Assembly (NCBI RefSeq): GCF_900240385.1
Contig: NZ_OEQH01000001.1
Location: 124,001 to 188,000, forward strand
Reading direction: 5' to 3'
Length of the DNA stretch: 64,000 nt
From: Clostridium minihomine
GTDB lineage: Bacteria; Bacillota; Clostridia; Oscillospirales; Acutalibacteraceae
How positions within the stretch are numbered: position 1 is the first letter of the stretch; the number at the start of each line of letters is the position of its first letter. A model generated the notes under the pieces. That model searched no databases. It saw nothing but the letters and a program-made list of their open reading frames with translations, and was not told where the DNA came from. A program made the translations under genes and the position numbers. Of the stretch, positions 43,381 to 52,774 are shown piece after piece.

Positions 43381-44928
43381 ATGAAAATGAACGTCATTGA
43401 AACGGTGGGCATTACCAAAAAGTTCGGAGAATTCACCGCCAACGACAGCATTGACCTGACAGTCCGAAAAGGAGAAATCAAGGCCATTGTGGGCGAAAAC
43501 GGTGCTGGCAAGTCCACATTGATGAACATGCTTTATGGGCTTTTAACGCCCACCAGCGGTAAAATTTTGATTCATGAAAAAGAGGTTCATTTTTCGTCAC
43601 CCCTTGACGCAATTCAGGCCGGTTTGGGGATGGTGCACCAGCATTTTAAGCTGGTGCCCAGCCTTACGGTGTGTGAGAATATTGTTTTGGGTATTGAGAT
43701 GAACCGAGAAGTAAAGGGAGTGCGGCTTCCTTTTCTCAATGGCAAAAAGCAGCTGCAAAAAGTGCAGCAGGCCATTGACCGCTTCGGCTTTGAGCTGAAC
43801 GCCGCCGATCGGGTGGAAGATTTATCCGTGGGGCTGCGGCAGCGGGTGGAAATCATGAAGATGCTGTACCGTGATGTGGATATTCTGATTTTGGACGAAC
43901 CCACAGCGGTGCTGACCCCCCAAGAGGCCGAAGAACTGATTGAAAATCTGAAAAGGCTCAAGGAACAGGGAAAAACGATTATCGTCATTACTCACAAGCT
44001 GGGGGAGGTCATGAGCCTTTCTGACAGCGTTACCGTAATCAAACGGGGAAAAGTAGTGGGGAACGTGGAAACGAAAGACACCAGCGAACGGGAATTAGCC
44101 CAGATGATGGTGGGCCGCGACGTGGTTCTGCGCGTCAGCAAAGAGCAAACGGAGATTTCCGGCGCGCCGGTGTATGAACTGAGGAATATTTCCACCACCA
44201 ACACCATGGGAAAAGAAGTGCTCAGCGACGTTAGTCTTAGTGTTCGCAAGGGAGAAATTCTGGGTGTTGCGGGTGTGGAAGGAAACGGACAAAGCGAGCT
44301 GCTTAAGGTGCTTACCGGTTTGATGACCGTGACAAAGGGCAGCGTTTTGATGGAAGACAAAGACATTACCAACCGGTGGCCAGCGGATATTCGCGATGCC
44401 GGTGTGGGAATGATTCACGAGGATAGATATGCCCAGGGGCTTTGCCGCACCATGGATTTAAAAGAGAATGCCATTGCCGGCTATCACGGCCGAAGTGATG
44501 TGTGTGCCTCTACGGGTCTGCTGAGAAGCCAAGCCATCCGCAGCAAGCGGGATGACATGATTCGGGATTTTGATATCCGTGTGGCGGATCCGGAAGGTTC
44601 GGTATCACAGCTTTCGGGCGGTAACGCCCAAAAGTTGATTATCGCCCGGGAGTTTAGTTCGAACCCCAAAGTGGTGATTGCATCTCAGCCCACCCGGGGT
44701 GTGGATGTGGGCTCCATTGAGTTTATCCATAACCGGATTCTGGATCTGGCAAAGAAAGGCGTGGGGGTCATTTTGATTTCCAGCGAGCTTTCTGAGGTGA
44801 TGAGCCTTTCGGATCGGATTGCGGTAATGTACAAAGGACGTATCATCGGGCAGGTGGACGCCGCATCGGTGACCAAGGAAGAAATTGGTTTGCTGATGGC
44901 GGGAATCAAGGAGGCGAGCGGTGCATGA
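43381..44928 (+). CDS. Nucleoside importer ATPase with two NBDs
   Basis: This 515-residue protein has two ATPase halves. The first has Walker A (GENGAGKST) at about residue 38 and Walker B (LILDEPTAVL); the second has a divergent P-loop (GVEGNGQSE) at about 298 and the signature LSGGNAQK at about 405. This layout is typical of NupO/RbsA-type ATPases of BMP importers. It overlaps the next gene by four bases. Confidence 0.92.
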   Translation: MKMNVIETVGITKKFGEFTANDSIDLTVRKGEIKAIVGENGAGKSTLMNMLYGLLTPTSGKILIHEKEVHFSSPLDAIQAGLGMVHQHFKLVPSLTVCENIVLGIEMNREVKGVRLPFLNGKKQLQKVQQAIDRFGFELNAADRVEDLSVGLRQRVEIMKMLYRDVDILILDEPTAVLTPQEAEELIENLKRLKEQGKTIIVITHKLGEVMSLSDSVTVIKRGKVVGNVETKDTSERELAQMMVGRDVVLRVSKEQTEISGAPVYELRNISTTNTMGKEVLSDVSLSVRKGEILGVAGVEGNGQSELLKVLTGLMTVTKGSVLMEDKDITNRWPADIRDAGVGMIHEDRYAQGLCRTMDLKENAIAGYHGRSDVCASTGLLRSQAIRSKRDDMIRDFDIRVADPEGSVSQLSGGNAQKLIIAREFSSNPKVVIASQPTRGVDVGSIEFIHNRILDLAKKGVGVILISSELSEVMSLSDRIAVMYKGRIIGQVDAASVTKEEIGLLMAGIKEASGA

Positions 44929-46007
44929 ATAAGCAGAATATTGCAAAACAGACGCTGAACACCTTGCTTCCGATTTTGTGTGCCTTTTTCGTTGGTGGAA
45001 TTATCATCGCCTGTATCGGTGAAAATCCACTGAACGTATATGGGCTAATGCTGAAAAATACTCTGTTTCAGTGGAATGGATTTTTAAAGACTTTGCATTT
45101 TGCGGCTCCGCTGATTTTAACGGGTCTTGCCATCGGCATCACGTTTAAAGCGAACATATTTAACATGGGTGTGGAAGGCCAGATGCTGGGCGGTGCATTT
45201 ATTGCCTGTGTACTGGGATTTTCCCTCAAGGGGTTGTCACCCGTAGTTCATATCGGAATCTGCCTTTTGGCCGGGGTTCTGTGCGGTATGATTTTGGCGC
45301 TGATTCCGGCTTTGCTGAAAGCTTACTTTCGTGTGAATGAGATGGTTGTGACCCTGATGCTCAACTATGCCATTATTGAGATTTTACGGGTGCTTTCCCA
45401 AACAATTTTTCGGGACCCTGCCTCCGGTTATGTGGCAACGCCGCCTGTGGCCGGTTCCGCCATGCTGAACCGCTTGGGGGGAACCAGCCTGACCTTGTTT
45501 TTTCCGATGACCATTCTGGTGTTTGTTTTGATGTTTTTGGTGTTTAATAAATCAAAACTGGGCTACGAAATTAAATCCATCGGCCGTAACCCGGAATTCG
45601 CCGAGGCTTCGGGAATGCATGTGGCGCGCAAAATTGTGGTGATGATGCTCATCAGCGGTGCGCTGAGCGGTCTGGCAGGAGCCGGATTCATGCTCAGTGA
45701 AAAGTTTAAGTATACGCTGGATTTCTCCGGTACTCCCGGTCTTGGATGGGACGGCATGCTGATTTCCCTTTTGGGCGGACACAGCCCGGTGGGAATTTTG
45801 ATTGCAGCTATTTTTTACAGCGCCCTGAAAACCGGAAGCGATACCATTGGAATTTTCACGGATGTTCCCAAAGAAATTGTGGGTGTGATTCAGGGACTTT
45901 TAATTTTGTTTTTATCCATTCGTTTTCTGGATGAGCATACCATGGTCTTTTCCCGCATCAAAGCAAAATTTTTACCCCGCAGCAAAAAGGAGGCGTCCGG
46001 CTCATGA
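44925..46007 (+). CDS. Nucleoside importer permease, NupP type
   Basis: This 360-residue membrane protein belongs to the BPD_transp_2 group of permeases that accompany BMP lipoproteins. About ten hydrophobic segments are seen, with the conserved NIFNMGVEGQMLGGAF block at about residues 75-90. Start and stop overlap its neighbours by four bases each, so the subunits are made together. Confidence 0.92.
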   Translation: MNKQNIAKQTLNTLLPILCAFFVGGIIIACIGENPLNVYGLMLKNTLFQWNGFLKTLHFAAPLILTGLAIGITFKANIFNMGVEGQMLGGAFIACVLGFSLKGLSPVVHIGICLLAGVLCGMILALIPALLKAYFRVNEMVVTLMLNYAIIEILRVLSQTIFRDPASGYVATPPVAGSAMLNRLGGTSLTLFFPMTILVFVLMFLVFNKSKLGYEIKSIGRNPEFAEASGMHVARKIVVMMLISGALSGLAGAGFMLSEKFKYTLDFSGTPGLGWDGMLISLLGGHSPVGILIAAIFYSALKTGSDTIGIFTDVPKEIVGVIQGLLILFLSIRFLDEHTMVFSRIKAKFLPRSKKEASGS

Positions 46008-46918
46008 ATTTTCAAAGAGTGCTTTATGACATGCTGTCTTACAGTGCGCCAATCATCCTTTGTGTGCTGGGCGGGAACTTTGCCCACCGTGCTAATGTGC
46101 TGAATATTGCACTGGAAGGCATGATGCTGATGGGGGCCTTTACCTCGGTATTGTTTGTACTGCTGACGGGCAATCTTTATCTGGGAATTCTGGCAAGTGT
46201 GCTGATTTCTCTTTTGCTGGGGCTGGTGTTCAGCTTTATGAGCGTCACCAAAAAAGGCAACCCGATTATCGCCGGTTTGGCAATTAACCTGATTGCCTCT
46301 TCGGTCAGCGCTTTTGTGCTCAAGGCCATGGGTTTGCCCAATTTAAATGTAAACAGCATTGTGGATGTGGCAGCGCTTAAAATTCACATTTCGGTGATTC
46401 AGCATATTCCCTTTTTGGGCCCGATTCTAAGCGGTCATCCGCCGCTCACTTACCTGAGCTTTATCGGCATTTTCATCATGTGGGTGATTATGTTTAAAAC
46501 CAAATTCGGTGTATATGTAAGAGTGGTGGGTGAAAATGAGGAAGCCGCCGTCAGTGTGGGCATCCCCACCAACCGTATTAAGTATATTGCCATTTTAATC
46601 GGTGCAGTTTGCTGCTCTTTGGCCGGAGCCAATATGGCGTTGGAAAAAATGGCGCTGTTTACCAATAATATGAGCGCCGGAATCGGCTTTATTGCTATCG
46701 CCGCTATTTTCTGCGGCAAAGGGCAGCCGGTGCGCACTTCTCTTTACGCCATGCTGTTCGGTTTAATGCAGGCTATGGCCATCAACCTGAATATTTCGGC
46801 CGGGCCGGCTTCGGGACTACTGAATACACTTCCATACTTCATGATCATCATGATTTTGGCAGTGGTATCGGCTCTCCAACTGAAGAACAATCACATCCGC
46901 AGCTTTAAAGCGGAATAA
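46004..46918 (+). CDS. Nucleoside importer permease, NupQ type
   Basis: This 304-residue membrane protein is the second permease of the same importer, with the NVLNIALEGMMLMGAF block at about residues 30-45 that mirrors the motif of its partner. Eight or more hydrophobic segments are visible. It overlaps the preceding gene by four bases and is followed after 40 bases by catabolic genes. Confidence 0.92.
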   Translation: MNFQRVLYDMLSYSAPIILCVLGGNFAHRANVLNIALEGMMLMGAFTSVLFVLLTGNLYLGILASVLISLLLGLVFSFMSVTKKGNPIIAGLAINLIASSVSAFVLKAMGLPNLNVNSIVDVAALKIHISVIQHIPFLGPILSGHPPLTYLSFIGIFIMWVIMFKTKFGVYVRVVGENEEAAVSVGIPTNRIKYIAILIGAVCCSLAGANMALEKMALFTNNMSAGIGFIAIAAIFCGKGQPVRTSLYAMLFGLMQAMAINLNISAGPASGLLNTLPYFMIIMILAVVSALQLKNNHIRSFKAE

Positions 46919-46958
46919 ATAGCACAGAAAAGAAAGCAGAGCTTGGAGTGAATGCTTT

Positions 46959-47546
46959 ATGAAGAAAACTGTAATTCTTGTGGTGGATATGGTGCATGAT
47001 TTCACCAATGAAAAAGGCCTGGTATTTTACCCGGAAAACCGAAATGTTCTTCCGAAAATCAATCAGGCAGTGGAAGTTTGCCGCAAGCACGGCGCTTTGG
47101 TGGTGTATTTACAGCATTGCTATCGCCAAGGCAAGCCGGATAAAAATTTGATCAATATGCGCCCCAATTGTATTGAGGGCAGCGGCGGGGAAGAGCTGGA
47201 TCCTTTGTTGACCGTTCTTCCGGAGGATTATGTGATTCGCAAGCGCCGTTACAGCGGCTTTTTTGGCACAGATTTGGATTTGGTTTTGCGGGAACATGAC
47301 ATTCGCCGTGTGATTGTGGTGGGAACCAAAACCAACTGCTGCATCCGCGCCACCGTAACGGATGCCTATAATCTGGACTATGAGGTGCATGTGATCCGGG
47401 ATTGTGTGGCCACCAACGATCCGGTGGTAAATGAGGTGCATTTGACCGATATTGCCAAATATTTAGGTCATGTGTTACCTTTGGAAAATTTGGATGCACT
47501 GCTTTCCAATGAACAGGATCCGGAAGGAAAGGCGGGCAACCTATGA
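46959..47546 (+). CDS. Isochorismatase-family cysteine hydrolase
   Basis: This 195-residue protein is a cysteine hydrolase of the isochorismatase/nicotinamidase superfamily. The triad is visible: Asp in VVDMVHDF (about residue 9), Lys in VIRKRRYSGF (about 91) and Cys in KTNCCIRAT (about 128). Such enzymes hydrolyse amides or ureido groups, for instance nicotinamide or N-carbamoyl compounds. In this operon it may act on the base released from the nucleoside, but the substrate is unknown. It overlaps the kinase gene by four bases. Confidence 0.88.
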   Translation: MKKTVILVVDMVHDFTNEKGLVFYPENRNVLPKINQAVEVCRKHGALVVYLQHCYRQGKPDKNLINMRPNCIEGSGGEELDPLLTVLPEDYVIRKRRYSGFFGTDLDLVLREHDIRRVIVVGTKTNCCIRATVTDAYNLDYEVHVIRDCVATNDPVVNEVHLTDIAKYLGHVLPLENLDALLSNEQDPEGKAGNL

Positions 47547-48496
47547 AACAGTATGATGTACTGACCAGCGGCTATGTCAGCATGGATCGGATTATTAAGA
47601 TTTTATCGCCCTTAAAAGTGGGGTTTACTTCACTTGTGGAAAATAAGGATAACGCTAAAATCTATTATGGCGGCTGCTCGGTCAATATCGCTTATGATTT
47701 GGCTCGCCTGGGAATGAAAGCGGTTCCTTACATCCGGGTGGGGGAAGATTACCGTGAGATTGGATTTTGCGAGTATTTGGAAAAGGCCGGAGTATGTGCG
47801 GGGGCCATTCGGGTAGTAGAGGGAGAAACCACTTCTAACTGTTATTTGTTGGAAGATGCCGAGCGCAATCATGTAACGGTGTTCTACCCCGGCGCCATGG
47901 ATGGAAAATACGCGGGCCCCATGGAAGACCAATGGTTTGAGCAGTCCCGCTTGGGTGTGATGACGGTGGGTTCTTACCCCGACAACTTGGAGTTTTTGAA
48001 ACGCTGCCGCAAAAACGAACTGCCTTTGGTTTTTGGCATGAAGTCGGACTTTGATGCATTTCCGCCGGATTTTCTGCGGCAGGTGCTGGGTTACAGCCGG
48101 ATTATTTTTGCCAATAATACAGAGCGGGAAACCATAGAGCGTATGTATGGAATGCGTTCCATCACCGATTTGTTTGAGAACGGACAGGCAGAGATTATTG
48201 TGATTACTTTAGGGAGCCGGGGCAGCATCTGCTACCAGAAAACAGAAAGCGGCTTTGATTTGACGGAAATCCGCATTGCCCGCTGTGAACATGTGGTAGA
48301 TACCACCGGTTCGGGTGACGCCTATATGTCGGGCTTTCTTTATGGATATCTGAATGGTTACGATTCGGTGGAGTGCTGCAATATGGGCAGCATTTTATCT
48401 TCCTTTATTATAGAAAAGATGGGGTGCAGCACCAATGCCCCCGACGAAGAACAATTTCTGGCAAGGTATCGGGAATTTAAAGAGCAAAAACGATGA
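47543..48496 (+). CDS. PfkB-family sugar or nucleoside kinase
   Basis: This 317-residue protein is a ribokinase-like kinase. The C-terminal anion hole and catalytic base are in DTTGSGDAYMSGF (about residues 253-265) and an N-terminal GGCSVNIAYDLARLG (about 44-58) fits the first PfkB signature. It transfers phosphate from ATP to a sugar or nucleoside. Placed between a nucleoside importer and a phosphorylase, it may phosphorylate ribose 1-phosphate, ribose or the nucleoside itself. Confidence 0.9.
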   Translation: MKQYDVLTSGYVSMDRIIKILSPLKVGFTSLVENKDNAKIYYGGCSVNIAYDLARLGMKAVPYIRVGEDYREIGFCEYLEKAGVCAGAIRVVEGETTSNCYLLEDAERNHVTVFYPGAMDGKYAGPMEDQWFEQSRLGVMTVGSYPDNLEFLKRCRKNELPLVFGMKSDFDAFPPDFLRQVLGYSRIIFANNTERETIERMYGMRSITDLFENGQAEIIVITLGSRGSICYQKTESGFDLTEIRIARCEHVVDTTGSGDAYMSGFLYGYLNGYDSVECCNMGSILSSFIIEKMGCSTNAPDEEQFLARYREFKEQKR

Positions 48497-48529
48497 TGCG
48501 CCAAAGCGCGGAAAGGGTTGGATTTTCCC

Positions 48530-49288
48530 ATGAAAACACTGTATTTGAAAGCGGACGAAAGCATTGCGCCTTACGTCATTTTTTCCGGGGATCCCTGGCG
48601 GGTTGAGGTGCTGGCCAAATATTTAGACAACGCACAACATGTGGCTTTTTCCCGGGAGTTCAACACCTATACCGGTGAGTACAAGGGAATGAAGATCACC
48701 GTGACATCCACGGGAATCGGTGCGCCCTCCGCAGCCATTGCCGTGGAAGAAATGTATGCCTGCGGCATGAAGGTGGCGGTTCGCATGGGCACCGTTATGT
48801 CACTGAAAGATGAGCTTTTGGGGCAGTTTATCATCCCCAGCGCTGCAATGCGGGAAGAAGGAACCAGCAAAACCTATGTACCCGACAGCTACCCCGCTGT
48901 GGCGGACATTGGCCTAATCAACTGCATGAATCAGACCGTGGCAGAGCATGGCGTGGGATACCACAACGGAATTAACTGCACCATGGATGGTTTTTATTCC
49001 CAGATGAAAGAGTCGCGTCTTTCAAAAGAACGCGGTGTTCCGATTCCCGACACCTATGCCCGGCTGAAAAAGCTGGGGATTGCGGGAATTGATATGGAAA
49101 GCAGCTGTATTTTAACACTCGCCTCGCTGATGGGGATTCGGGCCTGTGTGGTGACACTGGTCACTGTTTTAGAAAATTTAAAGGACGAGCTGCGGGGCCA
49201 AGAGCGCACCGACGCAGAGGATTTGCTCTGCCGGGTGGTGCTGGAAGGCCTGTATAAACTGCATCAGGAAAATCAGGAAGGAGCGTAA
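48530..49288 (+). CDS. Nucleoside phosphorylase, uridine/purine phosphorylase family
   Basis: This 252-residue protein belongs to the PNP_UDP_1 family, which splits nucleosides with phosphate into base and pentose 1-phosphate. GDPWRVEVLAKYLDN (about residues 18-32) carries the phosphate-binding Asp-Pro-Arg, STGIGAPSAAI (about 62-72) the second phosphate contact, and GIDMESSCILTLA (about 183-195) the ribose-binding Met-Glu. The start is uncertain: TTG 48518 lies directly on a GAAAGGG site, and ATG 48530 twelve bases from it. Base specificity cannot be read. Confidence 0.9.
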   Translation: MKTLYLKADESIAPYVIFSGDPWRVEVLAKYLDNAQHVAFSREFNTYTGEYKGMKITVTSTGIGAPSAAIAVEEMYACGMKVAVRMGTVMSLKDELLGQFIIPSAAMREEGTSKTYVPDSYPAVADIGLINCMNQTVAEHGVGYHNGINCTMDGFYSQMKESRLSKERGVPIPDTYARLKKLGIAGIDMESSCILTLASLMGIRACVVTLVTVLENLKDELRGQERTDAEDLLCRVVLEGLYKLHQENQEGA

Positions 49289-49294
49289 AAACAC

Positions 49295-50089
49295 ATGAGC
49301 AAACTGGATTTTAGCGCAAAAGAACGCGGACTGATTCTGGGAATGGTACATTGCCTGCCTTTGCCGGGAACCGCTCGTTACGGCGGCGATATGGACAAAA
49401 TTGTGAAACAAGCGGTACAGGATGCCGTCACTTTGGAAAAAGCCGGCGTTGATGCGATTATTGTAGAGAATATGGGGGACGATCCCTTCTATGTGGAGTT
49501 GGAAACGGCTCAGAGCACGGCGCTGGCGGCTGTCAGCATGGCGGTGCGGCAAAGTGTAGCGCTCCCGATTGGCATTGATGCGGCAATGAGCGACTTTAAA
49601 TCTGCTATTTCCATTGCTCAGGCCATCGGCGGAGATTTTGTCCGGATTCCTGTGTTTGTGGATACCGTCCATTATGGTGGCTGCGGCATTATTGAGCCCT
49701 GCGCTGCCGAAGCGATGCGTTACCGCAAACTGCTGGGAGCCGAGCACATTCAAATTCTGGCGGATATTCAGGTGAAGCACACTACCATGGTTCTCTCCGG
49801 TGTTAGCTTGGAGGATTCGGCTCGGGATGCCAGAGACAGTGGTGCTGACGCTTTGATTGTCACCGGTTCCCGCATTGGGCAGGAAACCCCCATTGAAATG
49901 ATTCGGCGGGTAAAAAAGGTGGTCAATATTCCTGTTTTGGCCGGCAGCGGCGTAAATAAGGGAAATGTAAAAGAACAGATGCAGATAGCCGACGGCGCAA
50001 TTATCGGCAGTGCCCTGAAAGAGGGCGGCGTGATTACGAATCCTGTCTCTTTTGAACTGACAAAGGAACTGACCGACGCGCTTCGTTAA
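49295..50089 (+). CDS. BtpA/SgcQ-family TIM-barrel protein
   Basis: This 264-residue protein is of the BtpA family, a TIM-barrel group named for a cyanobacterial photosystem I biogenesis protein and found in sugar operons of other bacteria as SgcQ. MVHCLPLPG (about residues 10-18), DAIIVENMGDDPF (about 53-65) and a C-terminal phosphate-binding SGVNKGN...GAIIGSAL pattern are typical. No enzymatic reaction is firmly assigned to the family as far as I know. The phosphate-binding pattern suggests a phosphorylated substrate made by the upstream kinase or phosphorylase. Confidence 0.85.
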   Translation: MSKLDFSAKERGLILGMVHCLPLPGTARYGGDMDKIVKQAVQDAVTLEKAGVDAIIVENMGDDPFYVELETAQSTALAAVSMAVRQSVALPIGIDAAMSDFKSAISIAQAIGGDFVRIPVFVDTVHYGGCGIIEPCAAEAMRYRKLLGAEHIQILADIQVKHTTMVLSGVSLEDSARDARDSGADALIVTGSRIGQETPIEMIRRVKKVVNIPVLAGSGVNKGNVKEQMQIADGAIIGSALKEGGVITNPVSFELTKELTDALR

Positions 50090-50165
50090 AAAATAAAAGG
50101 GTTCGCTTCCGGCCCACGGAAGCGGGAACCATTTGGCAGTGGGCAAAAAGAAAGGATGAAATGCG

Positions 50166-51314
50166 ATGGCTATTATGAGACCAATGAAGCTGGCGGGCAG
50201 CGAGCTGTTATTTGGGCAAGGCTGCCTTGAGCATGTGAAAGCCTTAAAAGGCACCCGGGCCATGATCGTGATATCCGGCGGTTCTCTGAAACGAAACGGG
50301 ATTCTGGATAAAGTGCAGGCCTATTTAAAAGAAGGCGGAATCGAATCTGAGGTGTTCGAAGGCGTTGAGCCCGATCCCAGTTTTGCAACTGTGATGAAAG
50401 GCGCCAAGGCGATGCTGGCCTATCAGCCGGATTTAATTGTCGCTTTGGGCGGCGGTTCCGCCATGGACGCGGCCAAAGGCATGTGGATTTATTATGAGCA
50501 CCCGGAACTGAAAGAGCTGGCAGATATTATGCCGCCCAACTCGTTCCCCACATTGCGGAACAAAGCGAAAATGGTGTGCATCCCCTCCACCAGCGGCACT
50601 GCCAGTGAAGTCAGCCGCAGCATTGTGATTACGGACGACAAGAAAATAAAGCACGGCCTTGGCAACATGGAAATGATGCCGGATATCGCCATCTGCGATC
50701 CCGAAGTGACTGCTTCTATGCCCAAGAAAATTACGGCCGAAACCGGCATGGACGCTTTGACTCATGCGGCAGAAGCTTATCTTTCGCGCCGGGCCAATTA
50801 TGTCAGCGATACTCTTGCCGCTCAGGCGGTAAAGGATGTATTCCAGTATCTGCCCAAAGCCTATGAGGAAGGCGCAAATCTGGATTATCGTGAAAAAATG
50901 CTGAATGCTTCTATGGTGGCAGGTTTGGCCTTTACCAATGTTTCTTTGGGCATTGTCCATTCCATGGCTCATACTTTGGGCAGCTATTTTGGTCTGGCCC
51001 ATGGTTTACTCAATGCGGTGATTCTGCCTTATATCATTGAGTATAACAGCGCCGATCCCGCAGCGAAAAAACGTTATGACGAACTGGCAGCTTCGGTTGG
51101 GGAAACCGATTTTGCAGCAGCGGTTAGAAACCTGAATGCTAAAATGGACATTCCCACCTCTATTCAGTCGCTTGTTCCCGACAAGGCTGCTTATGAAGCC
51201 GTCATTGACGGTATGGCAGAAATGGCTTTGGCGGACGGATGCACCAAAACAAACCCGATTATTCCGGATGTGGCCGGCTTTGCCCAGCTGTTCCGGACGA
51301 TCTATCAAGGATAA
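50166..51314 (+). CDS. Iron-containing alcohol dehydrogenase
   Basis: This 382-residue protein is a group III (iron-dependent) alcohol dehydrogenase, with GGGSAMDAAKG (about residues 97-107) for NAD(P) binding and the metal site in THAAEAYLS and HSMAHTLGSYFGLAHG (about 262-277, with the ligand His residues). In this operon it likely reduces an aldehyde released from sugar cleavage, regenerating NAD. GAAAGGATG precedes the ATG. Confidence 0.93.
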   Translation: MAIMRPMKLAGSELLFGQGCLEHVKALKGTRAMIVISGGSLKRNGILDKVQAYLKEGGIESEVFEGVEPDPSFATVMKGAKAMLAYQPDLIVALGGGSAMDAAKGMWIYYEHPELKELADIMPPNSFPTLRNKAKMVCIPSTSGTASEVSRSIVITDDKKIKHGLGNMEMMPDIAICDPEVTASMPKKITAETGMDALTHAAEAYLSRRANYVSDTLAAQAVKDVFQYLPKAYEEGANLDYREKMLNASMVAGLAFTNVSLGIVHSMAHTLGSYFGLAHGLLNAVILPYIIEYNSADPAAKKRYDELAASVGETDFAAAVRNLNAKMDIPTSIQSLVPDKAAYEAVIDGMAEMALADGCTKTNPIIPDVAGFAQLFRTIYQG

Positions 51315-51326
51315 AGGATGAGGCTT

Positions 51327-52049
51327 ATGAAACTGATTTGCTATCTGTCAAACGGATACCCCACATTAGAAGAAAGCGCGAAAATCGCCGGAATGTACGC
51401 CGAAGGCGGCTGCGATATTATTGAGATCGATCTGCCTTCCCGCAACCCTTATTTGGAAAGCGAGTATATTTCAGGCCGCATGGCTTCTGCGCTTCAGGCT
51501 TGTGACGACTATGACCGCTATATGGAAAATATTCTGCGAATCAAAGCGGAAAATCCCGGCGTTCATATGATTGTTCTCAGCTATGAAAATACCGTGAAAG
51601 AAATCGGCGTGGAAAAATTCGCAGATTTCTGCGTGAACAACGAATTAAAAGACCTGATTTTTGTGGGACTTTGTGATGATACTATTAAAAACCAGCTGAT
51701 TGAGCGGGGACTTCGCGTTTCTTGCTATGTCCAGTTCCCCATGCATCCCGAAGAAATTGCTTCGGCTCAGGATTCCAATGGGTTTGTCTATATGCAGGCC
51801 AAGGCAGAGCCGGAAAAAATCAACCCGAAATTCCCCACGCTGGCTGATTGCATCCAGCATTTGAGAAGCATCGGAATTGATCGTGAGATTTATTGCGGTG
51901 TGGGTGTATCTACCCCGGAAGACTTTAAAATGGTGAAGCAGTCCGGTGGTGACGGTGCCTTTGTGGGCAGCACCGTATTAAAGCTTTACGATAAGCCCGA
52001 AGAGCTAAAGGCGACAATTCGTGCCTTTAAAAAAGCGGATGGGGAATAG
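51327..52049 (+). CDS. TrpA-like TIM-barrel lyase outside a trp operon
   Basis: This 240-residue protein resembles the tryptophan synthase alpha chain, which splits indole-3-glycerol phosphate. The general acid position is kept (Glu in DIIEIDLPS, about residue 33), and the phosphate-binding GVGVST and GAFVGSTVLK motifs are intact (about residues 193 and 211). The usual PFSDPxADGP loop that carries the second catalytic Asp is replaced by PSRNPYLESE, so the acid there is Glu. No other trp gene is present. It is therefore probably an aldolase or lyase acting on a phosphorylated sugar. AAAGGA is eight bases before ATG 51327. Confidence 0.85.
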   Translation: MKLICYLSNGYPTLEESAKIAGMYAEGGCDIIEIDLPSRNPYLESEYISGRMASALQACDDYDRYMENILRIKAENPGVHMIVLSYENTVKEIGVEKFADFCVNNELKDLIFVGLCDDTIKNQLIERGLRVSCYVQFPMHPEEIASAQDSNGFVYMQAKAEPEKINPKFPTLADCIQHLRSIGIDREIYCGVGVSTPEDFKMVKQSGGDGAFVGSTVLKLYDKPEELKATIRAFKKADGE

Positions 52050-52161
52050 TTCCTTTTCTCAGGGACTAACCTAAGCAAAATGCATTCGCACCAGTAGTTT
52101 TTGGTTAAGAAAGTGCAGAGCTTTCTTTTGAACCTGCGACTTTTTTATCATATTCCCCTCC

Positions 52162-52211
52162 ATCCCTTAGCCACGGTTTCCAGCAGTTTCTGTGGTTGAG
52201 GGATTTTTTCT
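52162..52211 (+). terminator. Terminator of the nucleoside operon
   Basis: ATCCCTTAGCCAC pairs with GTGGTTGAGGGAT, using two G-T pairs, followed by a run of T. Confidence 0.8.
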
Positions 52212-52239
52212 TGGTGCGGCCATTCTCATATTAAAAGAT

Positions 52240-52302
52240 AAAAAACAACGAGCACGGGGATCCCCCGGACGGACAGGATCCACAGTACTCGTTGTTTTTT
52301 AT
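52240..52302. terminator. Second terminator-like hairpin
   Basis: AAAAAACAACGAG and CTCGTTGTTTTTT form a perfect 13-base-pair stem around a long loop that contains two GGATCC copies and a CCCCCGG stretch. It can act in both directions. It lies 30 bases after the operon terminator with no gene between. Confidence 0.75.
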
Positions 52303-52774
52303 TGGATTATTTTTGAGCGATGTCAACTGGAGCGGTGACACCGTCATCTGGCGGTAACAGAGATTGAAAAAAGCCCCAAATGGCCGTTTTTTAAAACGGA
52401 TGGATTCGCAGCAGCTGTTTGTTTTGACTGACTCAAGCAAATCAATATTAGATTTTATGCGATATGTATCTGGTTCGGTTTTGTTATGCCCGGTTGGATA
52501 TGTAGGCTAGGGGGCTGTGGGCGAAACAACCTCCATTTCTCTCTGTATATTAAAAAGTTTAATAAAAAATTATGTGCTGGTTATTTATAGTATTTGAAAT
52601 AATTTTAAACAATCCGGATCTGATGTTAAAAAGACAAGGGTTTTTGGCAGAAAAAGTGCCGATGCTGTCGATGATGGAAAAGAAACGGGAAAAATCATGA
52701 CAAGAATTTGGGGAAGGCTGAAATAAATGTTCCGGGCTTGCCTCTCTTTGCCGGAAAAGAGAAGGAAAAAACGA
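52303..52774. other. Intergenic region between two terminators
   Basis: About 470 bases without a gene I can support. A short perfect repeat CCGTTTT-TT-AAAACGG is at 52386-52401. No frame has a ribosome site and protein-like content. A small RNA ending at the terminator at 52775-52819 is possible. Confidence 0.4.

Noticed and set aside
49178-50263. 361-codon minus-strand frame across the BtpA-like gene
   Set aside because: Antisense shadow of a well-supported gene with strong ribosome site and overlaps with operon logic on the plus strand.
51327-52049. TrpA-like protein as a tryptophan biosynthesis enzyme
   Set aside because: No trpB or other trp gene is near, and the catalytic PFSDPxADGP loop is replaced.
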